A stretch of DNA of 20,773 nt from a virus, in the IMG/VR virus record IMGVR_UViG_3300035698_019614, positions 1 to 20,773 of that record; one strand, written 5' to 3'. The notes under the pieces were generated by a model. The model did no database searches and had not been told where the DNA came from. It saw only the letters and a program-made list of their open reading frames with translations. The position numbers were made by a program, and so were the translations under genes. The number at the start of each line of letters is the position of its first letter. The stretch's first letter is position 1. Below are positions 13,472 to 19,466 of the stretch, one piece after another.

Positions 13472-14337
13472 AATGTTTTCCTTTTCCGTTTTTGTATAGG
13501 AATTTTGTTTCTAAAAGATTTGAAACCTAATTTTTTAATAACATCATTCCAACCTTTTGTTGATATCTCATCCGGAACGATTGAAAAGGTTTTGGTTCCT
13601 TCAAACGGCAATACAACCAAAGGGCGATTCCTTTCGTATATTTTACCACCCTCATCCGATATTATATTTTGAAGGGCTTTGGTTGTTTTTTTCAGTTCCC
13701 CTTTTATATATTTAACAGCAGTCTTTTCACCAATACCTTTAATCCCAGGAACTTCGTCAGTAGAACAACCCGTCAAACATTTTACTTCTGCCCACATAAA
13801 AGGTTTTATTCCATACTCTTTATAAAAACCTTGAAATGTCATCATTTTACTTTTTTGCGGATTGTAAAAAGAAACGTTAGGACGGATAAGTTGGTACAAG
13901 TCTTTATCAGAAGTTACGATGATCGCTTCTTCGTTAGGAAACATGCTTAAACACAAAGAGGCTATGAGGTCGTCACTTTCGTATCCTTTCTGGACGTATA
14001 TATTTTTGTATCCTATTTGTTTGAGATAAATGGTACGGAGTTTTTTCATTTGAAGCCTGAATTCCTTTTCAAACTTTGCTTCTTCTTCCGTCCAGTCTTT
14101 GTATTTATTCCCACGCTTCTTTTTATAATCTGGAAACAAATCATATCTTTTATTTGTCCGTGAGTCCCAACAAAATAAAACGTTGGGTATATCAAATCGC
14201 TCTTGTAAATTTAGAACCGTATGTAAAAAACCGAACATGATTCCGGTCGGTGAACCGCCATAGCTTAAACCTCCAGTGGAGTGTTTAGCTCGATGGCAAA
14301 GATAGTTACAATCCAATATTAGGTATTTTTTGTTCAT
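13468..14337 (-). CDS. FEN-type 5'-3' exonuclease / flap endonuclease (289 aa)
   Basis: YLILDCNYLCHRA (5-17) carries the first catalytic Asp, GYESDDLIASL (118-128) and VTSDKDLYQL (141-150) the central acidic cluster, and STDEVPGIKGIGEKTA (192-207) the last Asp with the helix-three-turn-helix that binds duplex DNA. This is the domain fused to DNA polymerase I in bacteria and free in phages (T4 RNase H, T7 gp6, T5 D15). It removes RNA primers and flaps and fits the family A polymerase in this operon. It overlaps the next gene by 4 bases. Confidence 0.92.
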   Translation of the reverse strand: MNKKYLILDCNYLCHRAKHSTGGLSYGGSPTGIMFGFLHTVLNLQERFDIPNVLFCWDSRTNKRYDLFPDYKKKRGNKYKDWTEEEAKFEKEFRLQMKKLRTIYLKQIGYKNIYVQKGYESDDLIASLCLSMFPNEEAIIVTSDKDLYQLIRPNVSFYNPQKSKMMTFQGFYKEYGIKPFMWAEVKCLTGCSTDEVPGIKGIGEKTAVKYIKGELKKTTKALQNIISDEGGKIYERNRPLVVLPFEGTKTFSIVPDEISTKGWNDVIKKLGFKSFRNKIPIQKRKRKTL

Positions 14338-14573
14338 TTTACGTTTTCTTTTATCAAGTCAAAAACATTTATTTCTTCTACTACCCTAATATGAGCCCCA
14401 ACCATTGTAACGTCCCCCATTCCGTAACCATCGCCATCATCTACCATAATGCTAAAAAAGCAATGACGGTAGCAAGAGCTTGTATGTTGTATCTTGGTTA
14501 TTATGCCCTTTCCTGTAAGTCCCTTCATATCATCGAAGATTACAAAATCCCCACGTAGTAATTTATTACTCAT
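14334..14573 (-). CDS. Hypothetical protein with SH3/KOW-like start (79 aa)
   Basis: GDFVIFDDMKGLTGKGIITKIQH (9-31) has the alternating hydrophobic pattern and GxxGxI turn of small beta-barrel (SH3/KOW-like) proteins; SCYRHCFFS adds two Cys. The remainder (GMGDVTMVGAHIRVV) is also beta. No family can be named. AAGGA precedes the ATG, and the gene overlaps the recombinase end and the FEN start, so it belongs to the recombination operon. A regulatory or structural helper role is only a guess. Confidence 0.72.
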   Translation of the reverse strand: MSNKLLRGDFVIFDDMKGLTGKGIITKIQHTSSCYRHCFFSIMVDDGDGYGMGDVTMVGAHIRVVEEINVFDLIKENVK

Positions 14574-15636
14574 ATCGTTTTTTCCTTTTTACTTCACAAG
14601 CTTTTTCAATTTCGTTCCACACATCGCCAACCAAGCTTCTTAAATCTTTTTCCATTTCTTTCTTTTCGATAAACTGGATGAGATGTTCTTTAGTACCTTT
14701 GTAATTGATTTCTTTCGCTACAATGGTATTGCCATTTTTCGACCAATACCCTTCATCAATTAAGTAATCAACGCATGAACCAATATCATCAATTCCAAAA
14801 GAATGATAAATAGGTATATTGATACTTCTATCTTTGCCCGTAATTCTATTTTTTTTAATTTGAACATTACAGGATACCCCTAATTGTCTTGGTTTTCCTT
14901 TAACAGTTTTCGTGATTTTTCTTTTAAGAGATGACCACATTTCTAAACAAGCATAGAATCGTAATGCCCTGCCTCCTGAGCGTGTCTTTTTTTCGAAACC
15001 GAATCCTATGTTGTCCCTGGTCTGGTTTAGAATGATAAGAATGGAACCGGTGTTTTTAAGTGGAGCCATTAATTTCCGTAAATTCGCTGAGTTCTTTTTT
15101 GCTTTACCATCGCCATAAGAGCCGGTGGTTTCTTTTCCTTTTCGTGATGCTTTCTTATTGCTTTCGAATTTGCTTATTTCTTCTTCTGAACTCAAGCTGT
15201 CCATCGAATCCAAAATATAAATACAAGGACATTCATCTTTCAAAGCGTCATCAATATTATAATAAAACTCTTCAATGGTAGTAGAACAACGTGGGCCAGT
15301 TCCTGAGTAGTTCGCATTCTCTATTCTATCAGCGACCTTTCTACCAAAGAACTTCTCGATGTTCATTAAAGCCCCATCTTCATTGTTATCGTAGATGAAG
15401 CGGTAGCCATCAAAATTCGGATTGTTAGCAGCTTCCGCTAAACAAGTGAGAGATAAGAAAGTTTTGCCGCTGGTTGAATCGCCTACAAGAAAGTAATACT
15501 TACCCTTAATAAAACCACCGTGAGGTTTACCAGTACAAGCTAAGTTCAATAAAGTGCTTCCGGTACTCAGGTATTTTTTAATGGGAGTGGTTTTTTTCTT
15601 TGGCTTCAATTTCTTTTTAACGTCTTTTATTTTCAT
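14566..15636 (-). CDS. uvsX: UvsX/RecA-like recombinase (356 aa)
   Basis: This is a RecA-fold ATPase with Walker A GDSTSGKT (52-59), an acidic YDNNEDGA segment (82-89) where the catalytic Glu lies, Walker B IYILDSMDS (139-147), a long basic loop (about 155-185) that fits DNA-binding loop L1/L2, and LIILNQTRDN near residue 203 as the sensor motif. It polymerises on ssDNA and drives strand exchange. With the SSB, a UvsY-like candidate and SbcCD in the same operon it implies recombination-dependent replication as in T4. It is shorter than UvsX (391 aa), and the highly basic first 20 residues are unusual. Confidence 0.88.
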   Translation of the reverse strand: MKIKDVKKKLKPKKKTTPIKKYLSTGSTLLNLACTGKPHGGFIKGKYYFLVGDSTSGKTFLSLTCLAEAANNPNFDGYRFIYDNNEDGALMNIEKFFGRKVADRIENANYSGTGPRCSTTIEEFYYNIDDALKDECPCIYILDSMDSLSSEEEISKFESNKKASRKGKETTGSYGDGKAKKNSANLRKLMAPLKNTGSILIILNQTRDNIGFGFEKKTRSGGRALRFYACLEMWSSLKRKITKTVKGKPRQLGVSCNVQIKKNRITGKDRSINIPIYHSFGIDDIGSCVDYLIDEGYWSKNGNTIVAKEINYKGTKEHLIQFIEKKEMEKDLRSLVGDVWNEIEKACEVKRKKRYE

Positions 15637-15639
15637 TTT

Positions 15640-15939
15640 TTATTTCTCTTTGAGGATGTAATCAGAACAATATCCGACAAGAAGAATCTCACACATAGTC
15701 CGATAGAATTTCACCGAAAGAGCACAACATGAAGCAGTCCGCACAATAAGCTTAGAATCTTCCCATTTTTCTAATACGTCCCAATCATCTTTTGATAATA
15801 GTCTGCCATTTAATGGTTCATTGTCTATCGTTTGTGTAATAATATACGGCATGAGTCTTAATTCTGCTTGAGTGATTTCATATCCTAAACGCTTCATGGA
15901 TACTTTTTTTACTTCGTCCGTTAACATTCCTCTTGCCAT
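15640..15939 (-). CDS. Hypothetical protein (99 aa)
   Basis: This is a helical soluble protein (MARGMLTDEVKKVSMKRLGY, then EITQAELRLMPYI, DDWDVLEKWEDSKLI, and a Cys-containing C-terminal helix). The MLTDEV start and the LMPYI and EILLVGY blocks look like a widespread type of small phage replication-operon protein, but I cannot name it. It is the first gene after the terminator and structured element at 15960-16082 and precedes the recombinase by 3 bases, so any promoter for this sub-operon should lie within about 15940-16045. Confidence 0.72.
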   Translation of the reverse strand: MARGMLTDEVKKVSMKRLGYEITQAELRLMPYIITQTIDNEPLNGRLLSKDDWDVLEKWEDSKLIVRTASCCALSVKFYRTMCEILLVGYCSDYILKEK

Positions 15940-15959
15940 TTTATAAATCTTTCTGTTCT

Positions 15960-16036
15960 AAAAAAGGAAAGAGAGTTGGGTTGTCCTTGTTGCAACCTAC
16001 GGACCTTGCCAACTCCAAGTAGGTTTTTTTCTTTCC
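15960..16036 (-). terminator. Structured intergenic element with terminator-like ending (E2)
   Basis: On the minus strand GGAAAG pairs with CTTTCC (15966-15971 with 16031-16036), GAGTTGG with CCAACTC (16009-16015 with 15973-15979) and GTCC with GGAC (15983-15986 with 16001-16004), and the hairpin ends in six T (15960-15965). The apical region has a self-complementary GTTGCAAC. It lies upstream of the gene starting at 15939, so it may be a leader or attenuator rather than a plain terminator. Confidence 0.5.
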
Positions 16037-16045
16037 TGTTTTCGT

Positions 16046-16082
16046 AAAAGGGCAGGAGCATAATAATATAAGCCCCTGCCCC
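16046..16082 (-). terminator. GC-rich hairpin terminator after SSB
   Basis: GGGCAGG (16050-16056 on the plus strand) pairs with CCTGCCC (about 16075-16081), with an inner GC/GC pair, and the minus-strand transcript then has TTTT (16046-16049). It begins 7 bases after the TAG (16089-16091) that ends the -1 frame of the SSB gene. Confidence 0.65.
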
Positions 16083-16153
16083 ACCTTTCTAATTTACATC
16101 ATGTTTAGCATCGTCGCATTCTTCCCATAGAGCACATCCGTCACAGTCTTTTA

Positions 16154-17413
16154 TCAAGTCCGTGCTTTCCCCGAACGTGCCTTTCCCTGGGCATTTTTTT
16201 TTGACTTTTTCTTGGATGACTTCTTCTTGGTTTTCTTTTTCGACTTGGGCTCATCGTCCTCATCGTCATCGTCAAAATTTTCATCGTCATCGTCAAAATT
16301 TTCATCGTCATCATCATCTTCATCTTCATCGTCCGGTTCTTCATCGTCGTCATCGTCGTCATCGTCCGGTTCTTCATCATCGAAGGGGATAGTGTCCTCA
16401 TCTTCGTCATCGTCTTTTTTTTTGGATGACTTCTTCTTGGTTTTCTTCTTGTACTTGGGCCCATCTTCCGCATCTTCATCTTCATCGTCCGGTTCTTCAT
16501 CGTCGTCATCGTCGTCATCGTCCGCTTCTTCTTCATCGAAGGGGATAGTGTCCTCATCTTCGTCATCGTCTTTTTTCTTGGATGACTTCTTCTTGGTTTT
16601 CTTCTTGTACTTGGGCCCATCTTCCGCATCTTCATCTTCATCGTCCGGTTCTTCATCGTCCTCATCGTCCGGTTCATCTTCTTCCGTTTGAAGCAAAATA
16701 CTCTTCAATTCCTTGTACTTCAGAATTTTGAGAAGATCATCCAAAGGGTGGACCTCATCAAGAATACTCTCTGGATAATCCTTTTTACGGGATTTGAAAT
16801 CTATGGATTCAATATCATAGAAAGTATTTTTATTGAAGTGTTTTTCTTCCACGCCGAGTTTCAAAGTGAAACCATCTTCCAGGTCCGCAAAATTTTCATA
16901 ACCATCATCTTCATCAGAGTTACGAATGCGAGCATCCAAAGCTTTTCCGAATAAGTAAAAAGATAATTCCCAAAGTTGCACGCCTTTTTCCTTATTGTTC
17001 AGGTCAATTACGTTGAATAATTGACGCTCTTTCGGGGATAAAGACTTTATCAAGTCCTCATCAGCGTTTGGGTCCTTTCGTAACTTAGCTTGGTAATCGC
17101 AAATGGGACACTTTTTCTTTGCCGTCTTTCGGGGGCATACATAAGAATTTTGATCGGCACCGATACCACGATGGACAAAAAAGGTTCTTTCGTAATGAAG
17201 TGAACCCTCATCAGCGAAAGGATTACCCTTGCCTACCTTATAAGGTAAAATGTCGATACGAACTGGTGAAGCATTTTCTAAACTGAATGTCTCCACACCA
17301 TTAGGGACATCGAAACTGGTTCTTTCAAAACCAGACCGATGCTCCGTTGCTCTCCGTTTCGTTGAGGCTGCGGCACTATGTTTCTTTTTCTTACCACGTT
17401 TCTTCTTGGCCAT
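16154..17413 (-). CDS. gp32-like single-stranded DNA-binding protein with long acidic repeat tail (419 aa; 441 aa if -1 frame is used)
   Basis: A basic N-terminus (KKKRGKKKKH) as in gp32 cooperativity domains precedes the ssDNA-binding core (about 28-240). H81, C93, C102 and C105 form an H-x11-C-x8-C-x2-C site, nearly the spacing of the T4 gp32 zinc site (H64, C77, C87, C90). From about 243 an acidic tail holds two 52-residue repeats (254-305, 306-357) and a partial third, alternating Asp runs with KKKTKKKSSKKK patches. Acidic tails of such proteins recruit replication and recombination partners; this one is far longer than in gp32. Near the end (16194-16202) a run of nine A allows a -1 shift into 34 codons with four Cys ending at 16089. 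AAAGGA precedes the ATG. Confidence 0.88.
   Translation of the reverse strand: MAKKKRGKKKKHSAAASTKRRATEHRSGFERTSFDVPNGVETFSLENASPVRIDILPYKVGKGNPFADEGSLHYERTFFVHRGIGADQNSYVCPRKTAKKKCPICDYQAKLRKDPNADEDLIKSLSPKERQLFNVIDLNNKEKGVQLWELSFYLFGKALDARIRNSDEDDGYENFADLEDGFTLKLGVEEKHFNKNTFYDIESIDFKSRKKDYPESILDEVHPLDDLLKILKYKELKSILLQTEEDEPDDEDDEEPDDEDEDAEDGPKYKKKTKKKSSKKKDDDEDEDTIPFDEEEADDDDDDDDEEPDDEDEDAEDGPKYKKKTKKKSSKKKDDDEDEDTIPFDDEEPDDDDDDDDEEPDDEDEDDDDDENFDDDDENFDDDDEDDEPKSKKKTKKKSSKKKSKKNAQGKARSGKART
16343..16654. repeat. Two tandem 156-bp repeats in the SSB tail
   Basis: Copies at 16499-16654 and 16343-16498 encode 52 residues each and differ at only two residues (EEEA against DEEP). A diverged part-copy continues to about 16205. 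All copies keep the reading frame. Confidence 0.85.
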
Positions 17414-17453
17414 GTTTTGTTTCCTTTATATAAGAGGCCCTAAAAATTAAAAA

Positions 17454-17594
17454 TTACTTTTCTTCTTTATTTTCTATTTCTTTTTTTATAAGTTCTACTG
17501 CTTTATAAAAACCAAACGCACCCCATTTAACACAATAGTAGCTAAGCACAGGCAATAGGATAAGCGTGGCTAAAATTATAAAAAAAATCTTCAT
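17454..17594 (-). CDS. Mini membrane protein (46 aa)
   Basis: The ATG at 17594 overlaps the stop of the UvsY-like gene (ATGA) and the frame ends at TAA 17454-17456. It encodes one hydrophobic segment (IFFIILATLILLPVLSYY, 3-20) followed by a charged helix ending in KEIENKEEK, so a single-pass membrane protein with its tail in the cytoplasm. The gene junction is the main support. No function is known; it lies between replication genes, where small envelope proteins are common in phages. Confidence 0.65.
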   Translation of the reverse strand: MKIFFIILATLILLPVLSYYCVKWGAFGFYKAVELIKKEIENKEEK

Positions 17595-18115
17595 TCGTCT
17601 TTTTTCTTTTTATGTATTTTGGTTCCAGTCTTTTTACGTCTGTTACCGGAACGAATAGAAGTTTTTTCAAGATCATCCATCCTTTCTTTTGAAGCTTCAT
17701 CGGGTGCGGTTGGGGTTGAAAAATAGTTTTGGCCGTGTAAGCTCACTAATCTTTCCAACGCACTCTTACGATGATCCAAAGCCGCAACAGCTGCTTGTAA
17801 AATATCAACATCATATTTTTTCTTTTGGACGATTGACAAAGCCTCCATATATACCGGATGAGAGATAACAGTGTTAGCTATTAAAGGCTCCGTCATTTTG
17901 ATACTTGTTGCCGTTGCTTTATTTCTTATCTTTCTATCCACAGTAGCTTTTACAACGTCCAATTCCGCTTTGACCTCTTCATACCCTTGCCTGGCTTTCG
18001 CCAACTCTTTGGCATAGGTATAAAATAAGCGGGGTTGGTTTATCCACTCTTCATCCAGTCTGTTTTTATCAATATCGAAAAAATCAAAATCTTGTACTCT
18101 TTCTTTCTTTTTCAT
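17591..18115 (-). CDS. Candidate UvsY-like recombination mediator (174 aa)
   Basis: No signature motif, but the architecture follows T4 UvsY: after an acidic start comes PRLFYTYAKELAKARQGYEEVK, a long helix to IRNK, a KMTEPLIANTVISHP segment, then YDVDILQAAVAALDHRKSALERLV, and a disordered basic tail. UvsY (137 aa) has the same order of a YSKWL helix, a Met/Glu-rich turn and a paired C-terminal helix. UvsY loads UvsX onto SSB-coated DNA, so its place one gene upstream of SSB and in the same operon as UvsX fits. This is inference from layout, not from an identified domain. AAAGGT precedes the ATG. Confidence 0.6.
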   Translation of the reverse strand: MKKKERVQDFDFFDIDKNRLDEEWINQPRLFYTYAKELAKARQGYEEVKAELDVVKATVDRKIRNKATATSIKMTEPLIANTVISHPVYMEALSIVQKKKYDVDILQAAVAALDHRKSALERLVSLHGQNYFSTPTAPDEASKERMDDLEKTSIRSGNRRKKTGTKIHKKKKDE

Positions 18116-18161
18116 TTGTTACCTTTCTATCTATATTATCATCATATCAAAGAGGTTTTGC

Positions 18162-18192
18162 GAATAAAAATTTTATTTTTTTATTTTTATTC
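18162..18192 (-). terminator. Weak A/T hairpin after the clamp-loader gene
   Basis: GAATAAAAAT (18162-18171) is complementary to ATTTTTATTC (18183-18192), with an 11-base loop, and overlaps the clamp-loader stop. All-A/T pairing makes real termination doubtful; it may only attenuate. Confidence 0.3.
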
Positions 18193-19113
18193 CGTACCAA
18201 CAATTACTTTGTAGCACGCTGCGACTAATCCGGCATGTTTCGAATCATAAAAATTATCTCTGAATGCATCAATAGTTAGATATGCTTTTCCGGATAATTG
18301 GCTGCCGGATAGTAGGATGGTTTTGGAATACCCTAAAACAATCCACCTAATGGTCTCTGCTTCCTCCGTCGCAACGCTTTTAAGGATTTGCGACATATTA
18401 TACCAACTCATACCTTTTTTGTATAGGGCCTGAGCTACTGCGAAACCTTGGACCTCTGCCGTAGAAGATTGTATTGTCTCCATCATTTCTTTTTCTGTGT
18501 CCAGTTCTATTATTTGGTTCAGAAAAACCATAGCCTTTCTCGCTGAACCTTCACTGTGCTCTTTGATTTTTTCTATCACATCGTCACTGACTTTTTTATT
18601 TTCCAATAGCACCGTCGAAACAACCAGTGTATTCATTTCTTTAGGGGTCAAAGATTTCACTGCTATTTCGGTGGCTCTGGTTTTTATTGTCTTTTTTAAT
18701 TTTTGAGGGTCAGTGGTAGCTAAGAAAAAGTAAACATGTTTAGGCGTGTCTTCAAGCATTTTCAAAAAGGCATCTTGGGCATCTGTCGTCATTTTGTGAC
18801 ATTCATCAATCAGCCAAACTCTACACTTCCCGCTTATGGGGGCCTGTCTTAAACGTTTACGAATACTGCGTACCATTTCAATCCCCCTAAAGTCAGCGCA
18901 GTCCATTTCCGTAAAATCATGCTTACCACATTTAAGCTTTTTTCTTACGATACGAGCAAGAGTTGTTTTACCACAACCGCTGGGTCCCGTGAAAAGTAAG
19001 GTATGAGGAAGCGTTTCATTTTTCAAAAAGGTTTCTAATACTTTGACAGGCGTTTTTTGCCCGACAATTTCATTAAAGTCTTTTGGTCGATGTACCTTGT
19101 AAAGTTCATTCAT
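18187..19113 (-). CDS. Clamp-loader ATPase (gp44/DnaX-like, 308 aa)
   Basis: This is an AAA+ protein: YKVHRPKDFNEIVGQ (5-19) is the clamp-loader start, GPSGCGKT (43-50) the Walker A, VWLIDECH (99-106) the DExH-like Walker B, FFLATTDP (129-136) sensor 1 and KTRATEI (144-150) stands where most loaders have SRC. The KKLKCGKHDFTEMDC region may be a remnant of the DnaX zinc module. It opens the sliding clamp on primed DNA for the polymerase. Its ATG overlaps the end of the previous small gene. Other clamp-loader subunits and the clamp are not in this window. Confidence 0.9.
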   Translation of the reverse strand: MNELYKVHRPKDFNEIVGQKTPVKVLETFLKNETLPHTLLFTGPSGCGKTTLARIVRKKLKCGKHDFTEMDCADFRGIEMVRSIRKRLRQAPISGKCRVWLIDECHKMTTDAQDAFLKMLEDTPKHVYFFLATTDPQKLKKTIKTRATEIAVKSLTPKEMNTLVVSTVLLENKKVSDDVIEKIKEHSEGSARKAMVFLNQIIELDTEKEMMETIQSSTAEVQGFAVAQALYKKGMSWYNMSQILKSVATEEAETIRWIVLGYSKTILLSGSQLSGKAYLTIDAFRDNFYDSKHAGLVAACYKVIVGTE

Positions 19114-19288
19114 TGTTTAGTTCCTTCCATCTTTCTAATACTTCGATTGCCTCTGTTAATTCAGGACTATAGCCACCTTCAGCCCCACGTTCATGTCCGT
19201 AAGTGTCATCAAAACGATACTTCATATCAGATATCATCCATTCCAAAGTTTTGATTGTTCTTTTAATTATGCTTTTTGTTACGCTCAT
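19106..19288 (-). CDS. Small helical hypothetical protein (60 aa)
   Basis: The start is placed at the ATG 19288 (MSVTKSIIKRTIKTLEWM) because AGAGG lies about 8 bases upstream; an ATG at 19312 is in frame but has no site. The protein is helical, with a loop HERGAEGGYSPEL and a C-terminal helix EAIEVLERWKELNNE. No family recognised. It overlaps the clamp-loader start by 8 bases, so it is coupled to that gene's translation. Confidence 0.68.
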   Translation of the reverse strand: MSVTKSIIKRTIKTLEWMISDMKYRFDDTYGHERGAEGGYSPELTEAIEVLERWKELNNE

Positions 19289-19298
19289 ATTTTTACCT

Positions 19299-19466
19299 CT
19301 AACATTTTTCATCGTATATACGTTGAATGATTAATATTTGTTTTGGTGAATATTTAAGAGGGGTATTGTCTATCATATTAACAATAAATTTGGTTTCCCA
19401 CTCAGACAGGCCTTTACCAAAATCATCAATATGATTCACCAGTTCTTTTATTTTTGTATTGGTCAT
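19299..19466 (-). CDS. Small hypothetical protein (55 aa)
   Basis: The ATG at 19466 overlaps the polymerase stop (ATGA); the frame ends at TAG 19299-19301. The protein begins MTNTKIKELVNHIDDFGKGL and continues SEWETKFIVNMID and LKYSPKQILIIQRIYDEKC. The order (an N-terminal helix, a GLSEWE turn, and SPKQ before an IIQRIY helix) resembles small phage proteins placed beside polymerase genes. Function unknown. The tight junction and open frame are the support. Confidence 0.7.
   Translation of the reverse strand: MTNTKIKELVNHIDDFGKGLSEWETKFIVNMIDNTPLKYSPKQILIIQRIYDEKC

Noticed and set aside
16141-16677. Long minus-strand frame rich in Arg/Thr/Met inside the SSB gene, and Ser-rich plus-strand frames at 16212-16691 and 8218-8586
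   Set aside because: These are shadow frames of the Asp-repeat DNA (GAT/GAC/GAA repeats read in other frames or on the other strand); composition is explained by the repeat and they have no ribosome site.
16250-16690. CRISPR-like repeats
   Set aside because: The repeats are direct, in frame, without spacers of constant length, and lie inside a coding sequence.
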